From: GCA-002708315 sp963676635
Lineage (GTDB): Bacteria > Bacteroidota > Bacteroidia > Bacteroidales > F082
Assembly: GCA_963676635.1 (NCBI GenBank)
Contig: OY781105.1
Location: 1,116,001 to 1,180,000 of the forward strand
Length of the DNA: 64,000 nucleotides
Direction of reading: 5' to 3'
A program made the translations under genes and the position numbers. Of this stretch, positions 35,084-44,654 are shown piece after piece. How positions within the stretch are numbered: position 1 is the first letter of the stretch; each line of letters begins with the position of its first letter. A model generated the notes under the pieces. It ran no database searches and had not been told where the DNA came from. It saw nothing but the letters and a program-made list of their open reading frames with translations.

Positions 35084-35656
35084 ATGCCACGTACAAGTGA
35101 ACAATTGGAACAATTAAGAGAAGAGCGAAAAATGCTTATTGTAGAATCAGCAATGGAGCTTTTCGCTGAGAAAGGTTTTTCTGCCACATCTGTTTCCATG
35201 ATTGCAAAGCATGCTGAGATATCAAAAGGACTGCTTTACAACTACTTTAACAGTAAAGATGAGTTAATATCCTATATACTTAACAGTGGGATAGAAAAAC
35301 TTTTTGAAGGATTTGATAAGAATAGAGACGGCTTACTTTCAAAAGAGGAATTCATATATTTCATTAATGATTCTGTTGAAATAATTAAAAAAGACATAAA
35401 ATTCTGGAGACTTTATTTTATGGTTATCATCAAACCTGAAACACAAAAGCTTCTTGAACCCAGAATTATTGAAAAAGTAGTACCATTTCTTAATATATTA
35501 TCTGATTATTTTAAAAGGCAGGGGCATAAACAACCTATGGCAATGGCAAGATTACTTGGAGCCGTACTCGATGGAGTGGGTTTAAACTACATGGTAGACC
35601 CTGACAATTTCCCAATAGATGAAATAAAAGACATTATAATCTCAAAATTTATATAA
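35084..35656 (+). CDS. TetR-family repressor with an EF-hand loop
   Basis: The start is set at MPRTSEQLEQ because the longer frame would start inside the promoter. The 190-residue protein has a TetR helix-turn-helix at about 17-62 (ILFAEKGFSATSVSMIAKHAEISKGLLYNYF-type). Residues 78-89, D-K-N-R-D-G-L-L-S-K-E-E, form a canonical EF-hand calcium loop with D, N, D, S and E at positions 1, 3, 5, 9 and 12, at the start of the ligand domain. It probably represses its own operon, and might respond to calcium (inference). Confidence 0.85.
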   Translation: MPRTSEQLEQLREERKMLIVESAMELFAEKGFSATSVSMIAKHAEISKGLLYNYFNSKDELISYILNSGIEKLFEGFDKNRDGLLSKEEFIYFINDSVEIIKKDIKFWRLYFMVIIKPETQKLLEPRIIEKVVPFLNILSDYFKRQGHKQPMAMARLLGAVLDGVGLNYMVDPDNFPIDEIKDIIISKFI

Positions 35657-35657
35657 A

Positions 35658-36419
35658 ATGAAACCGATAGTAACAAGTTTAATAACACTTTTGATCTTAC
35701 TTTCACCTTTCATGAATGTGTTTTCACAGGATATGACTGCCAAACAAATTGTAGAAAAGGCAGATAAGAAGACACGCGGACTTTCCATGAAAGCTGATAT
35801 GGATATGACAATTGTTCGCCCTGGCTGGGAACGTACTGTATCAATGAAGAGTTGGTCGAAAGATACCGACAGATTCTTAATCTACATTACAGCCCCTGCA
35901 AAAGAAAAGGGACAGGTATTTCTTAAAGTAGGTAAAGAAATGTGGAATTATGTGCCTACTATTTCCAGAATGATTAAAATTCCGCCTTCAATGATGATGC
36001 AGTCATGGATGGGATCTGACTTCACAAACGACGACCTCGTTAAACAGTCTTCAATTGTAGTTGACTATACTCATAAGCTCAACGGTGAAGAAACAGTACG
36101 TGATCAGAACTGCTATGTTATTGAGCTTACTCCTAAAGAAGATGCAGCTGTTGTATGGGGGAAGATTATCTGTTGGATTACAAAAGATGGTTTTTATCAA
36201 TGGAAGAATGAATACTATGATGAAGATGGTGTTCTTATTAACATTGAAAATGGTTATGACATTAAGGATTTTGGCGACAGAAAACTTCCTGCCAAATTTG
36301 AAATGATTCCTGTAGATGAAGAGGGCAGAAAGACTATAATGGTAGTGAACTCCGCTGAATACAATTTAGATATTCAGGATAGCTTTTTCAGCAAACAAAA
36401 TATGAAAAGAGTACGATAA
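35658..36419 (+). CDS. LolA-like outer-membrane lipoprotein-sorting protein
   Basis: This 253-residue protein has a signal peptide (cleavage near VFSQ). The rest fits the LolA-like family PF17131: KADMDMTIVRPGWERTVSMKSWSK, FLIYITAPAKEKGQVFL and the MMMQSWMGSDFTNDDLV segment. It should be a periplasmic carrier for a lipid or lipoprotein. The gene starts 1 bp after the repressor stop and is followed by two FtsX-type permeases, an ATPase and an outer-membrane barrel, which suggests a complete envelope-crossing lipid route. Confidence 0.8.
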   Translation: MKPIVTSLITLLILLSPFMNVFSQDMTAKQIVEKADKKTRGLSMKADMDMTIVRPGWERTVSMKSWSKDTDRFLIYITAPAKEKGQVFLKVGKEMWNYVPTISRMIKIPPSMMMQSWMGSDFTNDDLVKQSSIVVDYTHKLNGEETVRDQNCYVIELTPKEDAAVVWGKIICWITKDGFYQWKNEYYDEDGVLINIENGYDIKDFGDRKLPAKFEMIPVDEEGRKTIMVVNSAEYNLDIQDSFFSKQNMKRVR

Positions 36420-36437
36420 TACTATAACTCATAAGAT

Positions 36438-37658
36438 ATGTTTAAGAATATAACAATTGCATGGAGAAACCTATGGAGAAAACCGTGGCGTACAATTATC
36501 ACCAGCGGCTCTATCTTCTTTGGTGTTTTCTTCTCAGCAGCTATGACTTCAATGCAGTACGGCTCTTATGAAGTAATGATCGATAATGTGGTTAAGTTTT
36601 ATTCCGGTTATGCCCAGATATTTACTGAAAAATATCATGAGAATAAAACTATCAACAACACTTTTGTTATCACAGACACTATCCGGACAGCCATTGAGAA
36701 TGAAAAAAGCATCACAGCCACAGCACCGCGACTAGAATACTACTCGCTTGTATCATCCAAAGATATCACCAAAGGATCTGTGATTATTGGTGTGGACCCT
36801 AAGAAAGAAGATGCTATTACTAACCTGGAAAACTGGGTTAACAAAGGCAGCTATCTCACAGAGAATGATAACGGGGTTCTTGTAGCCATTGACCTGGCTA
36901 CATATCTTAATGTTGACATTGGCGATACTATTGTTTTGTACGGACAAGGATACCACGGTGTTATGGCAGCAGGTGTTTATCCCGTTAAAGGAATTCTTAA
37001 GTTTCCTTCACCAGAGCTTAACAAACAATTTATATATATGAGTCTGCCTGAGGCGCAGTATTTATTCTCTGCTCCTAACAGACTGACTTCTCTGGTTATT
37101 ATGGTACATGATAATTATGATTTACCACCTGTAATGCGTTACCTCAAAAAGAAGATTGTAGCTCCTTATATGGTTATGTCATGGTCGGAAATGCAGCCTG
37201 AACTTGTACAAATGATTGAATCAGACAAAGCTGGTGGCATTTTCATGAAAGCTCTTCTATATATTATCATCACATTCGGAATACTTGGAACCATATTAAT
37301 GATGATTAGTGAGCGTAAAAGAGAACTTGGGGTGATGGTTGCTATAGGCATGCAACGAACTAAGCTGGCAGCAATCCTGGCATTTGAGACAATATTCATT
37401 GGTATTCTGGGTATTATATCCGGACTTATGGTCAGTATTCCCATAGCATTTTACTTCTATAAGAACCCTGTACCACTTACAGGTGATGCAGCAAAAACTA
37501 TGATAGAAATGGGCATTGAGCCTTATATGTTTTTTTCAATTCAACCCAATGTGTTTTACGGACAAGCATTAACGGTGTTTATTATCACACTGATTATTGC
37601 TATTTACCCTGTGATTAAGTCATTTACTCTTAATCTCACAACATCATTAAGGGCTTAA
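36438..37658 (+). CDS. FtsX/LolCE-type ABC transporter permease 1
   Basis: This 406-residue protein has one N-terminal membrane helix, a large periplasmic MacB-PCD-like domain and three C-terminal helices of the FtsX type (ISERKRELGVMVAIGMQRTKLAAI is the conserved coupling segment). With the second permease and ATPase it should form a mechanotransmission ABC complex like LolCDE or MacB, passing substrate to the LolA-like carrier. Confidence 0.85.
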   Translation: MFKNITIAWRNLWRKPWRTIITSGSIFFGVFFSAAMTSMQYGSYEVMIDNVVKFYSGYAQIFTEKYHENKTINNTFVITDTIRTAIENEKSITATAPRLEYYSLVSSKDITKGSVIIGVDPKKEDAITNLENWVNKGSYLTENDNGVLVAIDLATYLNVDIGDTIVLYGQGYHGVMAAGVYPVKGILKFPSPELNKQFIYMSLPEAQYLFSAPNRLTSLVIMVHDNYDLPPVMRYLKKKIVAPYMVMSWSEMQPELVQMIESDKAGGIFMKALLYIIITFGILGTILMMISERKRELGVMVAIGMQRTKLAAILAFETIFIGILGIISGLMVSIPIAFYFYKNPVPLTGDAAKTMIEMGIEPYMFFSIQPNVFYGQALTVFIITLIIAIYPVIKSFTLNLTTSLRA

Positions 37659-37681
37659 TATTAACAATAAAAGAATCAGAT

Positions 37682-38902
37682 ATGTTATTTTCAATATCAT
37701 GGCGAAACATCTGGAGAAATAAAACACGTAGTATTATAATTATTTTCTCTGTGGCTCTCGGCATTTTTGCCGGAGTACTAAGTGGCGCATTCTTCAAAGG
37801 TATGACAGAGAGTCGTGTGCAGAAAGTGATAAACACAGAACTGTCGTACATTCAGATTCATAATCCCGGATTTGAAGAGTCATACGACTTTAGTGACTTT
37901 ATCACTAATGCCAAAGCCATTGACCAAAATCTGGATACGGTTTCCAATATCACAGGCGTCAGTCGCAGAATATGTGCCCAGGCAATGGCAGCTTCTGCTG
38001 AAACAGCATCCGGAATACAAGTGATTGGAATATTCCCGGAAAAGGAGAGTAAAGTTACTACTATCCACAATCGTATTATCGATGGCAGTTATTTTGGAAC
38101 TGACAAAAGAAACCCTGTTGTTATTGGCAAGAAACTCGCTGAAAAGCTAAATGTGAAAGTGAATTCAAAGATTGTTATTACAATGACAGATCTTGACAAC
38201 AACATTACTTCAGGAGCTTTCAGAGTAACAGGGATCTTTTCAACCGATAATAATATGTTTGACGGAGCTAATCTGTTTGTCAGACATAACGACATAATTA
38301 AACTAACAGGGTTTCCCAAAGATGCAGCTCATGAGATAGCAATCAATATTAACAATAATGATAATCTGGCTACTGTTAAAGCTTATGTGCTAAAAATTAC
38401 AGACAACAAACTGGATGTAAGAACATGGAAAGAACTGAGCCCTGAGATGAACTACCTTACAGAAGCAATGGATTTATACATGTACATCTTTATTATTATC
38501 ATTTTACTTGCCCTTCTTTTTGGTATTATAAACACCATGTTGATGGTTGTTATGGAACGTACTAAGGAAATAGGAATGCTTATGGCAATTGGAATGGAAA
38601 AACATAAAGTGTTTGCTATGATATTGTTAGAGTCTGTAATGCTATCATTAACAGGAGGTATTGTTGGTGTTTTTATTGGTTATTTTATCTCTAAAAGAGG
38701 TGAAACACACCCTATAGATCTTAGCATTTGGTCGAAAGGCCTTGAAGCACTGGGCTATGACACACTTGTTTACACTTATACTGATACTTCACTTTTTATA
38801 ACAACAGTAATACTGGTTATTGTAACTGGCATTATTGCTGCACTCTATCCTGCATATAAGGCGTTAAAGAATGATCCTGCCGATGCGTTGCGTATTGAAT
38901 AA
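37682..38902 (+). CDS. FtsX/LolCE-type ABC transporter permease 2
   Basis: This 406-residue paralogue of the preceding gene has the same topology, with coupling segment ERTKEIGMLMAIGMEKHKVFAMI. Two different permeases in one operon imply a heterodimer, as in LolC/LolE. Confidence 0.85.
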   Translation: MLFSISWRNIWRNKTRSIIIIFSVALGIFAGVLSGAFFKGMTESRVQKVINTELSYIQIHNPGFEESYDFSDFITNAKAIDQNLDTVSNITGVSRRICAQAMAASAETASGIQVIGIFPEKESKVTTIHNRIIDGSYFGTDKRNPVVIGKKLAEKLNVKVNSKIVITMTDLDNNITSGAFRVTGIFSTDNNMFDGANLFVRHNDIIKLTGFPKDAAHEIAININNNDNLATVKAYVLKITDNKLDVRTWKELSPEMNYLTEAMDLYMYIFIIIILLALLFGIINTMLMVVMERTKEIGMLMAIGMEKHKVFAMILLESVMLSLTGGIVGVFIGYFISKRGETHPIDLSIWSKGLEALGYDTLVYTYTDTSLFITTVILVIVTGIIAALYPAYKALKNDPADALRIE

Positions 38903-38941
38903 TACAAATCAAATAATATCAATCATTAAAGAAAAATTACG

Positions 38942-39634
38942 ATGAACGTTATTGAAATTAAATCCTTAACAAAAATATATAATAGCAGCGAAGTTAAAGT
39001 TACTGCTGTAAATGGTATCGATATCAATTTCAAGCAGGGAGAATTTACTGCGATTGTCGGACCATCAGGATCAGGGAAAACAACTTTTCTGAATATGCTT
39101 GGTGGACTTGACAAGCCTACTTCAGGAAGTGTACAAATTGGAGGTGTCAACATCTGGGATTTAAGCCCAAGAGACCTTATCCGATTTAGAATGAACAATA
39201 TAGGCTTTGTATTTCAATCCTACAACCTGATTCCTGTTCTTACTGCCGGTGAGAATGTTGAGTTTATAATGCAGCTTCAGGGCCGACCAAAAAAAGAACG
39301 ACTGAAAAGAACTCATGAACTGCTGGAAGCTGTGGGCATTGAAGACAGAATAAACTCCAGACCTTCCAGACTTTCTGGTGGGCAACAACAGCGTGTGGCT
39401 GTTGCGCGGGCTCTGGCATCAAACCCTGAATTTATTCTTGCTGATGAACCCACAGCAAATCTAGATTCACATTCAACAACCAGTTTGCTTGAGCTGATGG
39501 CTACCATGAATCGTAAGTTCAATACAACATTTATATTTGCAACTCATGACCAACGTGTAATGGATCAGGCAAGAAGAATTGTAACAATCGAAGATGGTAA
39601 AATACTGAAAGATGAATATTTTAAGGACAGATAA
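38942..39634 (+). CDS. ABC transporter ATPase, LolD/MacB type
   Basis: This 230-residue protein has Walker A GPSGSGKTT at 40-48, signature LSGGQQQR, Walker B ILADEPTANLD and the H-loop ATHD. It powers the two FtsX-type permeases encoded just upstream. Confidence 0.93.
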   Translation: MNVIEIKSLTKIYNSSEVKVTAVNGIDINFKQGEFTAIVGPSGSGKTTFLNMLGGLDKPTSGSVQIGGVNIWDLSPRDLIRFRMNNIGFVFQSYNLIPVLTAGENVEFIMQLQGRPKKERLKRTHELLEAVGIEDRINSRPSRLSGGQQQRVAVARALASNPEFILADEPTANLDSHSTTSLLELMATMNRKFNTTFIFATHDQRVMDQARRIVTIEDGKILKDEYFKDR

Positions 39635-39667
39635 ATATGATGGTTTATTGTTCTTAGTAGTAATATT

Positions 39668-40921
39668 ATGAAAATAGTAGCAATGAAAAGACTGACATTT
39701 CTTATAATACTGGCATTTACCGTGTATTGCGGGGAAGCAAATGCGCAAAAGAAAGTCCGTGCCACAGGATTCTTTGAGTACTTAAGTAATAACTGGATAC
39801 CTTCTTCTGCTTATGCACAGTATGGTTTTACAGACTGGCAGAATCAAAGTACACTATATAATAGGATAAATCTATGGTATAATCCCACAAATAATCTGGA
39901 GTTTCATACTGGCATACGAACAAACTTCACATTCGGTCCGTTGGTAGCAAATTATAACAAGTATCTGGATTACGACAAGCTCATTACGTATGATGACGGG
40001 TTTATGGACCTCACATGGAAGATATCAGGAGATAATTCCAATGTTTTGTATCAGAATATCGACAGACTGTTTATAAAATGGACACAAGATAAGCTGGAGC
40101 TCACTGTTGGACGACAACGTATCAACTGGGGGACAAATCTGGTTTGGAATCCAAATGATATCTTTAATGCTTTTAATTACTTTGATTTCAACTACGTGGA
40201 AAGGCCGGGAAGTGACGCTGTACTCCTTCAGTATTATACTGGCGATTTTAGCTCAATCCAATTAGCAGGCAAGCTAAACTATCAACAAGTGCTTATAGAC
40301 TCTGTCTATTTTGAGAAAAAACTAAGACTTACAGCAGCAGCATTGTATAAGTTCAACCAGTGGGGTTATGACTTTCAGTTCTTTGGAGGTGTTATGCAAA
40401 CAGATGTAACCGCAGGTGCAGGATGGTCAGGAAATATAGGAGGCGCCGGATTTACCGGTGAAGTATCATGGTTCAGAAATCAGGAAAACTTTGCTGATAC
40501 CACAGGGATTGTTGTTGCATCTGTAAGCGGGAATTATGTTTTCAAAAACCAATTGATGGTCAGTGCTTCTTTTATTTATAACAGTAACGGATCAACCGGT
40601 AAAGCTTATGCCAATGCAGGAAGCATTTTTGGCTCTATTAATACCTTATTCTCAAGCAACCTGAATGTTAAAAACCTTACACCATCAAGGTTTGATTTGT
40701 TTGCCCAACTCTCCTACCCCGCTACACCTCTTATTAATGTCAGCTTATCAGGGATATTGAATGCTTACGACTTATCATCCTATGTTGGACCACAAGTAAC
40801 ATTCAGCCTCACCGACAATATTAGTTTAATGCTTGTGGGCCAGTTGTTCTTTGGAGAATATCAAACAGAATTTGGTGACTACGGTCAAATGTACTTCCTT
40901 GATCTTAAATGGAGTTTTTAA
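39668..40921 (+). CDS. outer-membrane beta-barrel protein of the exporter operon
   Basis: This protein of about 417 residues (the start may be five codons later at MKRLTFL) has a signal peptide ending near ANAQ. The mature part is amphipathic beta strands ending in a typical aromatic C-terminal strand (MYFLDLKWSF). The segment LTVGRQRINWGTNLVWNPNDIFNAFNYF recalls DUF1302-like or phospho-porin-like barrels. Its place at the end of the operon suggests it is the outer-membrane acceptor or exit of the system. Confidence 0.7.
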   Translation: MKIVAMKRLTFLIILAFTVYCGEANAQKKVRATGFFEYLSNNWIPSSAYAQYGFTDWQNQSTLYNRINLWYNPTNNLEFHTGIRTNFTFGPLVANYNKYLDYDKLITYDDGFMDLTWKISGDNSNVLYQNIDRLFIKWTQDKLELTVGRQRINWGTNLVWNPNDIFNAFNYFDFNYVERPGSDAVLLQYYTGDFSSIQLAGKLNYQQVLIDSVYFEKKLRLTAAALYKFNQWGYDFQFFGGVMQTDVTAGAGWSGNIGGAGFTGEVSWFRNQENFADTTGIVVASVSGNYVFKNQLMVSASFIYNSNGSTGKAYANAGSIFGSINTLFSSNLNVKNLTPSRFDLFAQLSYPATPLINVSLSGILNAYDLSSYVGPQVTFSLTDNISLMLVGQLFFGEYQTEFGDYGQMYFLDLKWSF

Positions 40922-41077
40922 AAAAGAAACATTTTTTAGCATGAAATTATTGCTTATGACAATTTTAAAGGTTTTATTACGTTCATTTATCATCAAATAA
41001 ATAAATAAAATTATCGTTCATTATATATACCTCTGAATATCTTTATATTAACAAAAGTAAAATAATATCAAAAAAGG

Positions 41078-41108
41078 TTGTGAGATATAAAAAATGTTTC
41101 TATTTTTG
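41078..41108 (+). promoter_or_regulatory. promoter of rpsO
   Basis: TTG (41078-41080) and TATTTTTG (41101-41108) are separated by 20 bp, the standard Bacteroidota arrangement, and lie 31 bp before rpsO. Confidence 0.7.
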
Positions 41109-41139
41109 CAGCCCGAATTTTGAGTAAAAGAAACGACGT

Positions 41140-41409
41140 ATGTATTTAAGTACTGAAGAGAAAAAAGAGATTTTTGAAAAATATGGTAAAAACAGTGCCG
41201 ACACAGGTTCTGCTGAAGGACAAATTGCATTGTTTACATACAGAATTAAACATCTCACAGGTCATTTGAAAAGTAATAAAAAAGACCTTTTCACACAAAG
41301 ATCATTAATAAGACTTGTTGGTAAAAGAAGAAAACTTCTTGATTATCTAAAAGAAAAGGATATCGAAAGGTATCGTGCGATAATCAAACAATTAGGTCTA
41401 AGAAAATAA
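41140..41409 (+). CDS. rpsO: ribosomal protein S15
   Basis: This 89-residue S15 is of standard length, with the conserved DTGSAEGQIALFTYRIKHLTGHLK and LIRLVGKRRKLLDYL. It binds 16S rRNA early in 30S assembly. rpsO next to pnp is an ancient, conserved order; here a terminator separates them. Confidence 0.97.
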   Translation: MYLSTEEKKEIFEKYGKNSADTGSAEGQIALFTYRIKHLTGHLKSNKKDLFTQRSLIRLVGKRRKLLDYLKEKDIERYRAIIKQLGLRK

Positions 41410-41429
41410 GACGTTCAAATAGCTTATAC

Positions 41430-41461
41430 AAAAAAAGGCAATTATATGATTGCCTTTTTTT
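41430..41461 (+). terminator. intrinsic terminator after rpsO
   Basis: A stem AAAGGCAAT / ATTGCCTTT with a 6-nt loop is flanked by A and T runs. Confidence 0.75.
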
Positions 41462-41512
41462 GTGTTTTTATAAGTTTTTAAAAAGTTGATTTTAAACATA
41501 CCCCATAACAAT

Positions 41513-43675
41513 ATGTCTATCAAGCCTATAACAAAATCGTTCCAACTGAAAGATGGAAGAACAGTAACTATCGAAACAGGCAAACTTGCCAAACAAGCCG
41601 ACGGCTCTGTTGTGGTAAAAATGGGTAATACTATGTTGCTGGCTACTGTTGTAGCAGAGCAGGATGCCAGAGACGATGTGGATTTTATGCCACTTTCTGT
41701 TGAATACAGAGAAAAATATGCTGCCTCGGGTAAATTCCCTGGTGGGTTTTTCAAAAGAGAAGCAAGACCTTCTGAATACGAGATTCTTATATCACGTCTT
41801 ATCGACCGTGCCTTACGACCTCTCTTTCCTGAAGATTTTCATGCTGAAACACAAATGCTGGTTAGCCTTATTTCTGTTGAGGAAGATGTAGCACCTGATG
41901 CACTGGCTGCACTGGCTGCTTCTGCTGCGCTTAGCGTTTCTGATATCCCGTTTAACGGGCCTATTTCTGAAGTGCGTGTAGCAAGAATCAATGGCGAATA
42001 TGTTATCAACCCTTCACTTTCAGATATGGAAGAAGCTGACATCGAGCTTATCGTTGCTGCTTCTATGGAGAATATTATGATGGTTGAAGGTGAAATGAAA
42101 GAAGTGAGTGAAGCTGAAATGCTGAAAGCTATTCAGGTTGCTCATGATGCCATCAAAATTCAATGCCAGGCTCAGATTGAGCTAATGGAAATGGTTGAAA
42201 AAGCAAAGGTAAAACGCGAATACTGTCATGAAGAGAATGATGAAGATCTTCGTGATAAAGTAAAGGAAGCTACTTATCAGAAATGTTATGATATTGCTTT
42301 ATCAGCAAATCCTAACAAACACGAACGTTCTGATGCTTTTAAAGCTGTTCGTGATGAATATATTGAAACATTCAGTGAAGAAGAACAGGAAACTGTTACT
42401 CCTTTAATTAAAAGATATTTTCACGATGTAGAAAAAGAAGCTGTGCGTAATGCTATGCTTACAGAAAATGTTCGCCTTGACGGTAGAAAAATGAACGAAA
42501 TCAGACCTATATGGACTGAAGTTGATTATCTGCCATCTGCACATGGTTCTGCTATTTTTACTCGTGGCGAAACACAGTCTCTTGTAACTGTAACATTAGG
42601 TAGCAAACTTGATGAGCAGAAAATTGACGGCGTTGTAATCCAGGGTAACAAAAGCTTTTTGCTCCATTACAACTTCCCTCCTTTCTCAACTGGTGAGGTT
42701 AAACGCTTTGGTAGCGTAAGCCGTCGTGAGGTTGGTCATGGTAACCTCGCTGAGCGTGCTCTTAAATTTGTTGTTCCTGCTGGTGAAGAAAATCCTTACA
42801 CCATAAGAATTGTATCTGACATCCTCGAATCTAATGGTTCATCTTCCATGGCTTCTGTTTGTGGTGGTACTCTTGCTCTTATGGATGCAGGTGTGAAAAT
42901 CTCAAAACCTGTTGCTGGTATTGCAATGGGACTAATTACTGACACAGATACTAAAAAGTATGTTGTGCTTTCTGATATCCTTGGTGATGAAGACCACCTT
43001 GGTGATATGGACTTCAAGGTAACAGGTACTAAAGATGGTATTACTGCTTGTCAGATGGATATTAAAGTCGACGGACTTTCTTACGATGTTCTGGAAGAGG
43101 CTCTTGAGCAGGCAAGATTAGGTCGTATTCATATTCTTGGCGAGATGGCTAAAACCATTACTGAACCAAGAGCTGACTACAAAGAAAATGTGCCAAGAAT
43201 AGAAAAAATGTTAATCGATAAGGAATTTATCGGTGCTGTTATCGGTCCTGGTGGTAAAGTTATTCAGGAAATTCAGAAAGAAACCGGTGCTACTATCGTT
43301 ATTGAAGAAGTTGACGATAAGGGTGCTATCGATATTATGGCTGACAACAAAACTTCTATTGATGCAGCTATTAACTGGATTAAAGGTATTGTTGCTGTTC
43401 CTGAACTGAACGAGGTTTATAACGGAACTGTTAAAAGTATAATGCCTTTTGGTGCTTTTGTTGAAATCCTTCCTGGTAAAGACGGATTACTTCACATAAG
43501 TGAAATCGACCACAAACGTATTGAAAATGTGGAAGATGTTCTTAAGCAAGGTGATAAAGTTGATGTTAAACTGATTGGAATCGATAGCAAGTCAGGAAAA
43601 CTCAAACTTTCGCGCAAAGCTCTTATTGAAAGACCTCCTAGAAATAATAACAACAAGGACAGAAATAATAAGTAA
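41513..43675 (+). CDS. pnp: polyribonucleotide nucleotidyltransferase (PNPase)
   Basis: This protein of about 720 residues has its start set at MSIKPITKSF; the frame is open nine codons further upstream only from a TTG. It has two RNase PH-like domains (GKFPGGFFKREARP, RLDGRK, FPPFSTGEV), then a KH domain (about 555-615, with GAVIGPGGKVIQEI) and an S1 domain (about 625-695). It degrades RNA 3' to 5' by phosphorolysis in the cytoplasm. Confidence 0.95.
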   Translation: MSIKPITKSFQLKDGRTVTIETGKLAKQADGSVVVKMGNTMLLATVVAEQDARDDVDFMPLSVEYREKYAASGKFPGGFFKREARPSEYEILISRLIDRALRPLFPEDFHAETQMLVSLISVEEDVAPDALAALAASAALSVSDIPFNGPISEVRVARINGEYVINPSLSDMEEADIELIVAASMENIMMVEGEMKEVSEAEMLKAIQVAHDAIKIQCQAQIELMEMVEKAKVKREYCHEENDEDLRDKVKEATYQKCYDIALSANPNKHERSDAFKAVRDEYIETFSEEEQETVTPLIKRYFHDVEKEAVRNAMLTENVRLDGRKMNEIRPIWTEVDYLPSAHGSAIFTRGETQSLVTVTLGSKLDEQKIDGVVIQGNKSFLLHYNFPPFSTGEVKRFGSVSRREVGHGNLAERALKFVVPAGEENPYTIRIVSDILESNGSSSMASVCGGTLALMDAGVKISKPVAGIAMGLITDTDTKKYVVLSDILGDEDHLGDMDFKVTGTKDGITACQMDIKVDGLSYDVLEEALEQARLGRIHILGEMAKTITEPRADYKENVPRIEKMLIDKEFIGAVIGPGGKVIQEIQKETGATIVIEEVDDKGAIDIMADNKTSIDAAINWIKGIVAVPELNEVYNGTVKSIMPFGAFVEILPGKDGLLHISEIDHKRIENVEDVLKQGDKVDVKLIGIDSKSGKLKLSRKALIERPPRNNNNKDRNNK

Positions 43676-43727
43676 CCTTTAATTTATAGAAACGTATAAT
43701 AGTAGTTTGAGTAAAAAATAAGAGAAT

Positions 43728-44591
43728 ATGAGGCAACTTAAAATTACAAAGCAGGTAACAAATCGTGAAACCGCTTCCCTCGACAAATATTTGCAGGAAA
43801 TTGGTAAAGTTGATTTGATTACCGCTGAAGAAGAAGTTGAACTTGCCCGCAGAATAAAACAAGGCGACCCTATTGCACTCGAAAAACTCACTAAAGCAAA
43901 TCTTCGTTTTGTTGTTTCTGTATCAAAACAGTACCAAAACCAAGGACTAAGTCTGCCTGACCTTATTAACGAAGGTAACCTGGGGCTTATTAAGGCTGCT
44001 CAAAGATTTGATGAAACCCGTGGTTTTAAGTTTATTTCTTATGCGGTGTGGTGGATTCGTCAGTCTATCCTTCAGGCTCTTGCTGAACAATCTCGTATTG
44101 TTAGGCTTCCTCTTAATAAGATTGGTTCAATCAATAAGATTAATAAGGCTGCGGCCAGATTGGAACAGTCGTTTGAACGTGAGCCAAATCCAAAGGAGAT
44201 TGCCGGCGAACTGGAAATGACTGAAAACGAAGTTAAAGAATCACAACGTAATGCAGGCCGTCATGTAAGTATGGATGCTCCTCTTATTCAGGATGAGGAT
44301 AATACTATGTATGATGTGTTACGTAGTGAAGAAAGCTCAACACCTGAAACCGGACTTCTTTACGAATCTCTTCGTAAAGAAATTGACAGAGCTGTTCAAA
44401 CTCTTACACAACGTGAGGCTGATGTGGTTAAACTTTATTTTGGCCTTGGTGAAAACCACCCGATGACACTGGAAGAAATTGGTGAAAAATTTGACCTTAC
44501 ACGCGAACGTGTCCGTCAGATCAAAGAGAAAGCCATAAGAAGGCTAAAACATACTTCCCGAAGTAAGATACTTAAATCTTATCTCGGTTAA
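43728..44591 (+). CDS. rpoD: primary sigma factor RpoD (Bacteroidota type)
   Basis: This 287-residue sigma-70 lacks the long region 1.1, as is normal in Bacteroidota. It has region 1.2 (SLDKYLQEIGKVDLIT), region 2 (NLRFVVSVSKQYQNQGLSLPDLINEGNLGLIKAAQRFDETRGFKFISYAVWWIRQSI) and region 4 with its helix-turn-helix (MTLEEIGEKFDLTRERVRQIKEKAIRRL). It directs transcription from the TTG/TAnnTTTG promoters seen across this window. Confidence 0.96.
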   Translation: MRQLKITKQVTNRETASLDKYLQEIGKVDLITAEEEVELARRIKQGDPIALEKLTKANLRFVVSVSKQYQNQGLSLPDLINEGNLGLIKAAQRFDETRGFKFISYAVWWIRQSILQALAEQSRIVRLPLNKIGSINKINKAAARLEQSFEREPNPKEIAGELEMTENEVKESQRNAGRHVSMDAPLIQDEDNTMYDVLRSEESSTPETGLLYESLRKEIDRAVQTLTQREADVVKLYFGLGENHPMTLEEIGEKFDLTRERVRQIKEKAIRRLKHTSRSKILKSYLG

Positions 44592-44597
44592 AGATAC

Positions 44598-44632
44598 AAA
44601 GCGTCGATCATATGGTTGACGCTTTTTTTTTA
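44598..44632 (+). terminator. intrinsic terminator after rpoD
   Basis: A stem AAAGCGTC / GACGCTTT is followed by a run of nine T; it overlaps the -7 box of the next gene. Confidence 0.75.
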
Positions 44633-44638
44633 CTTTTG
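44631..44638 (+). promoter_or_regulatory. -7 box of rpe
   Basis: TACTTTTG fits TAnnTTTG and lies 17 bp before the rpe ATG, immediately behind the rpoD terminator. It excludes the upstream in-frame start. Confidence 0.55.
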
Positions 44639-44654
44639 TGTAAAATTAAAAACC

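Noticed and set aside
43728..44591. Truncated sigma factor
   Set aside because: The short N terminus is the normal form of RpoD in this phylum.
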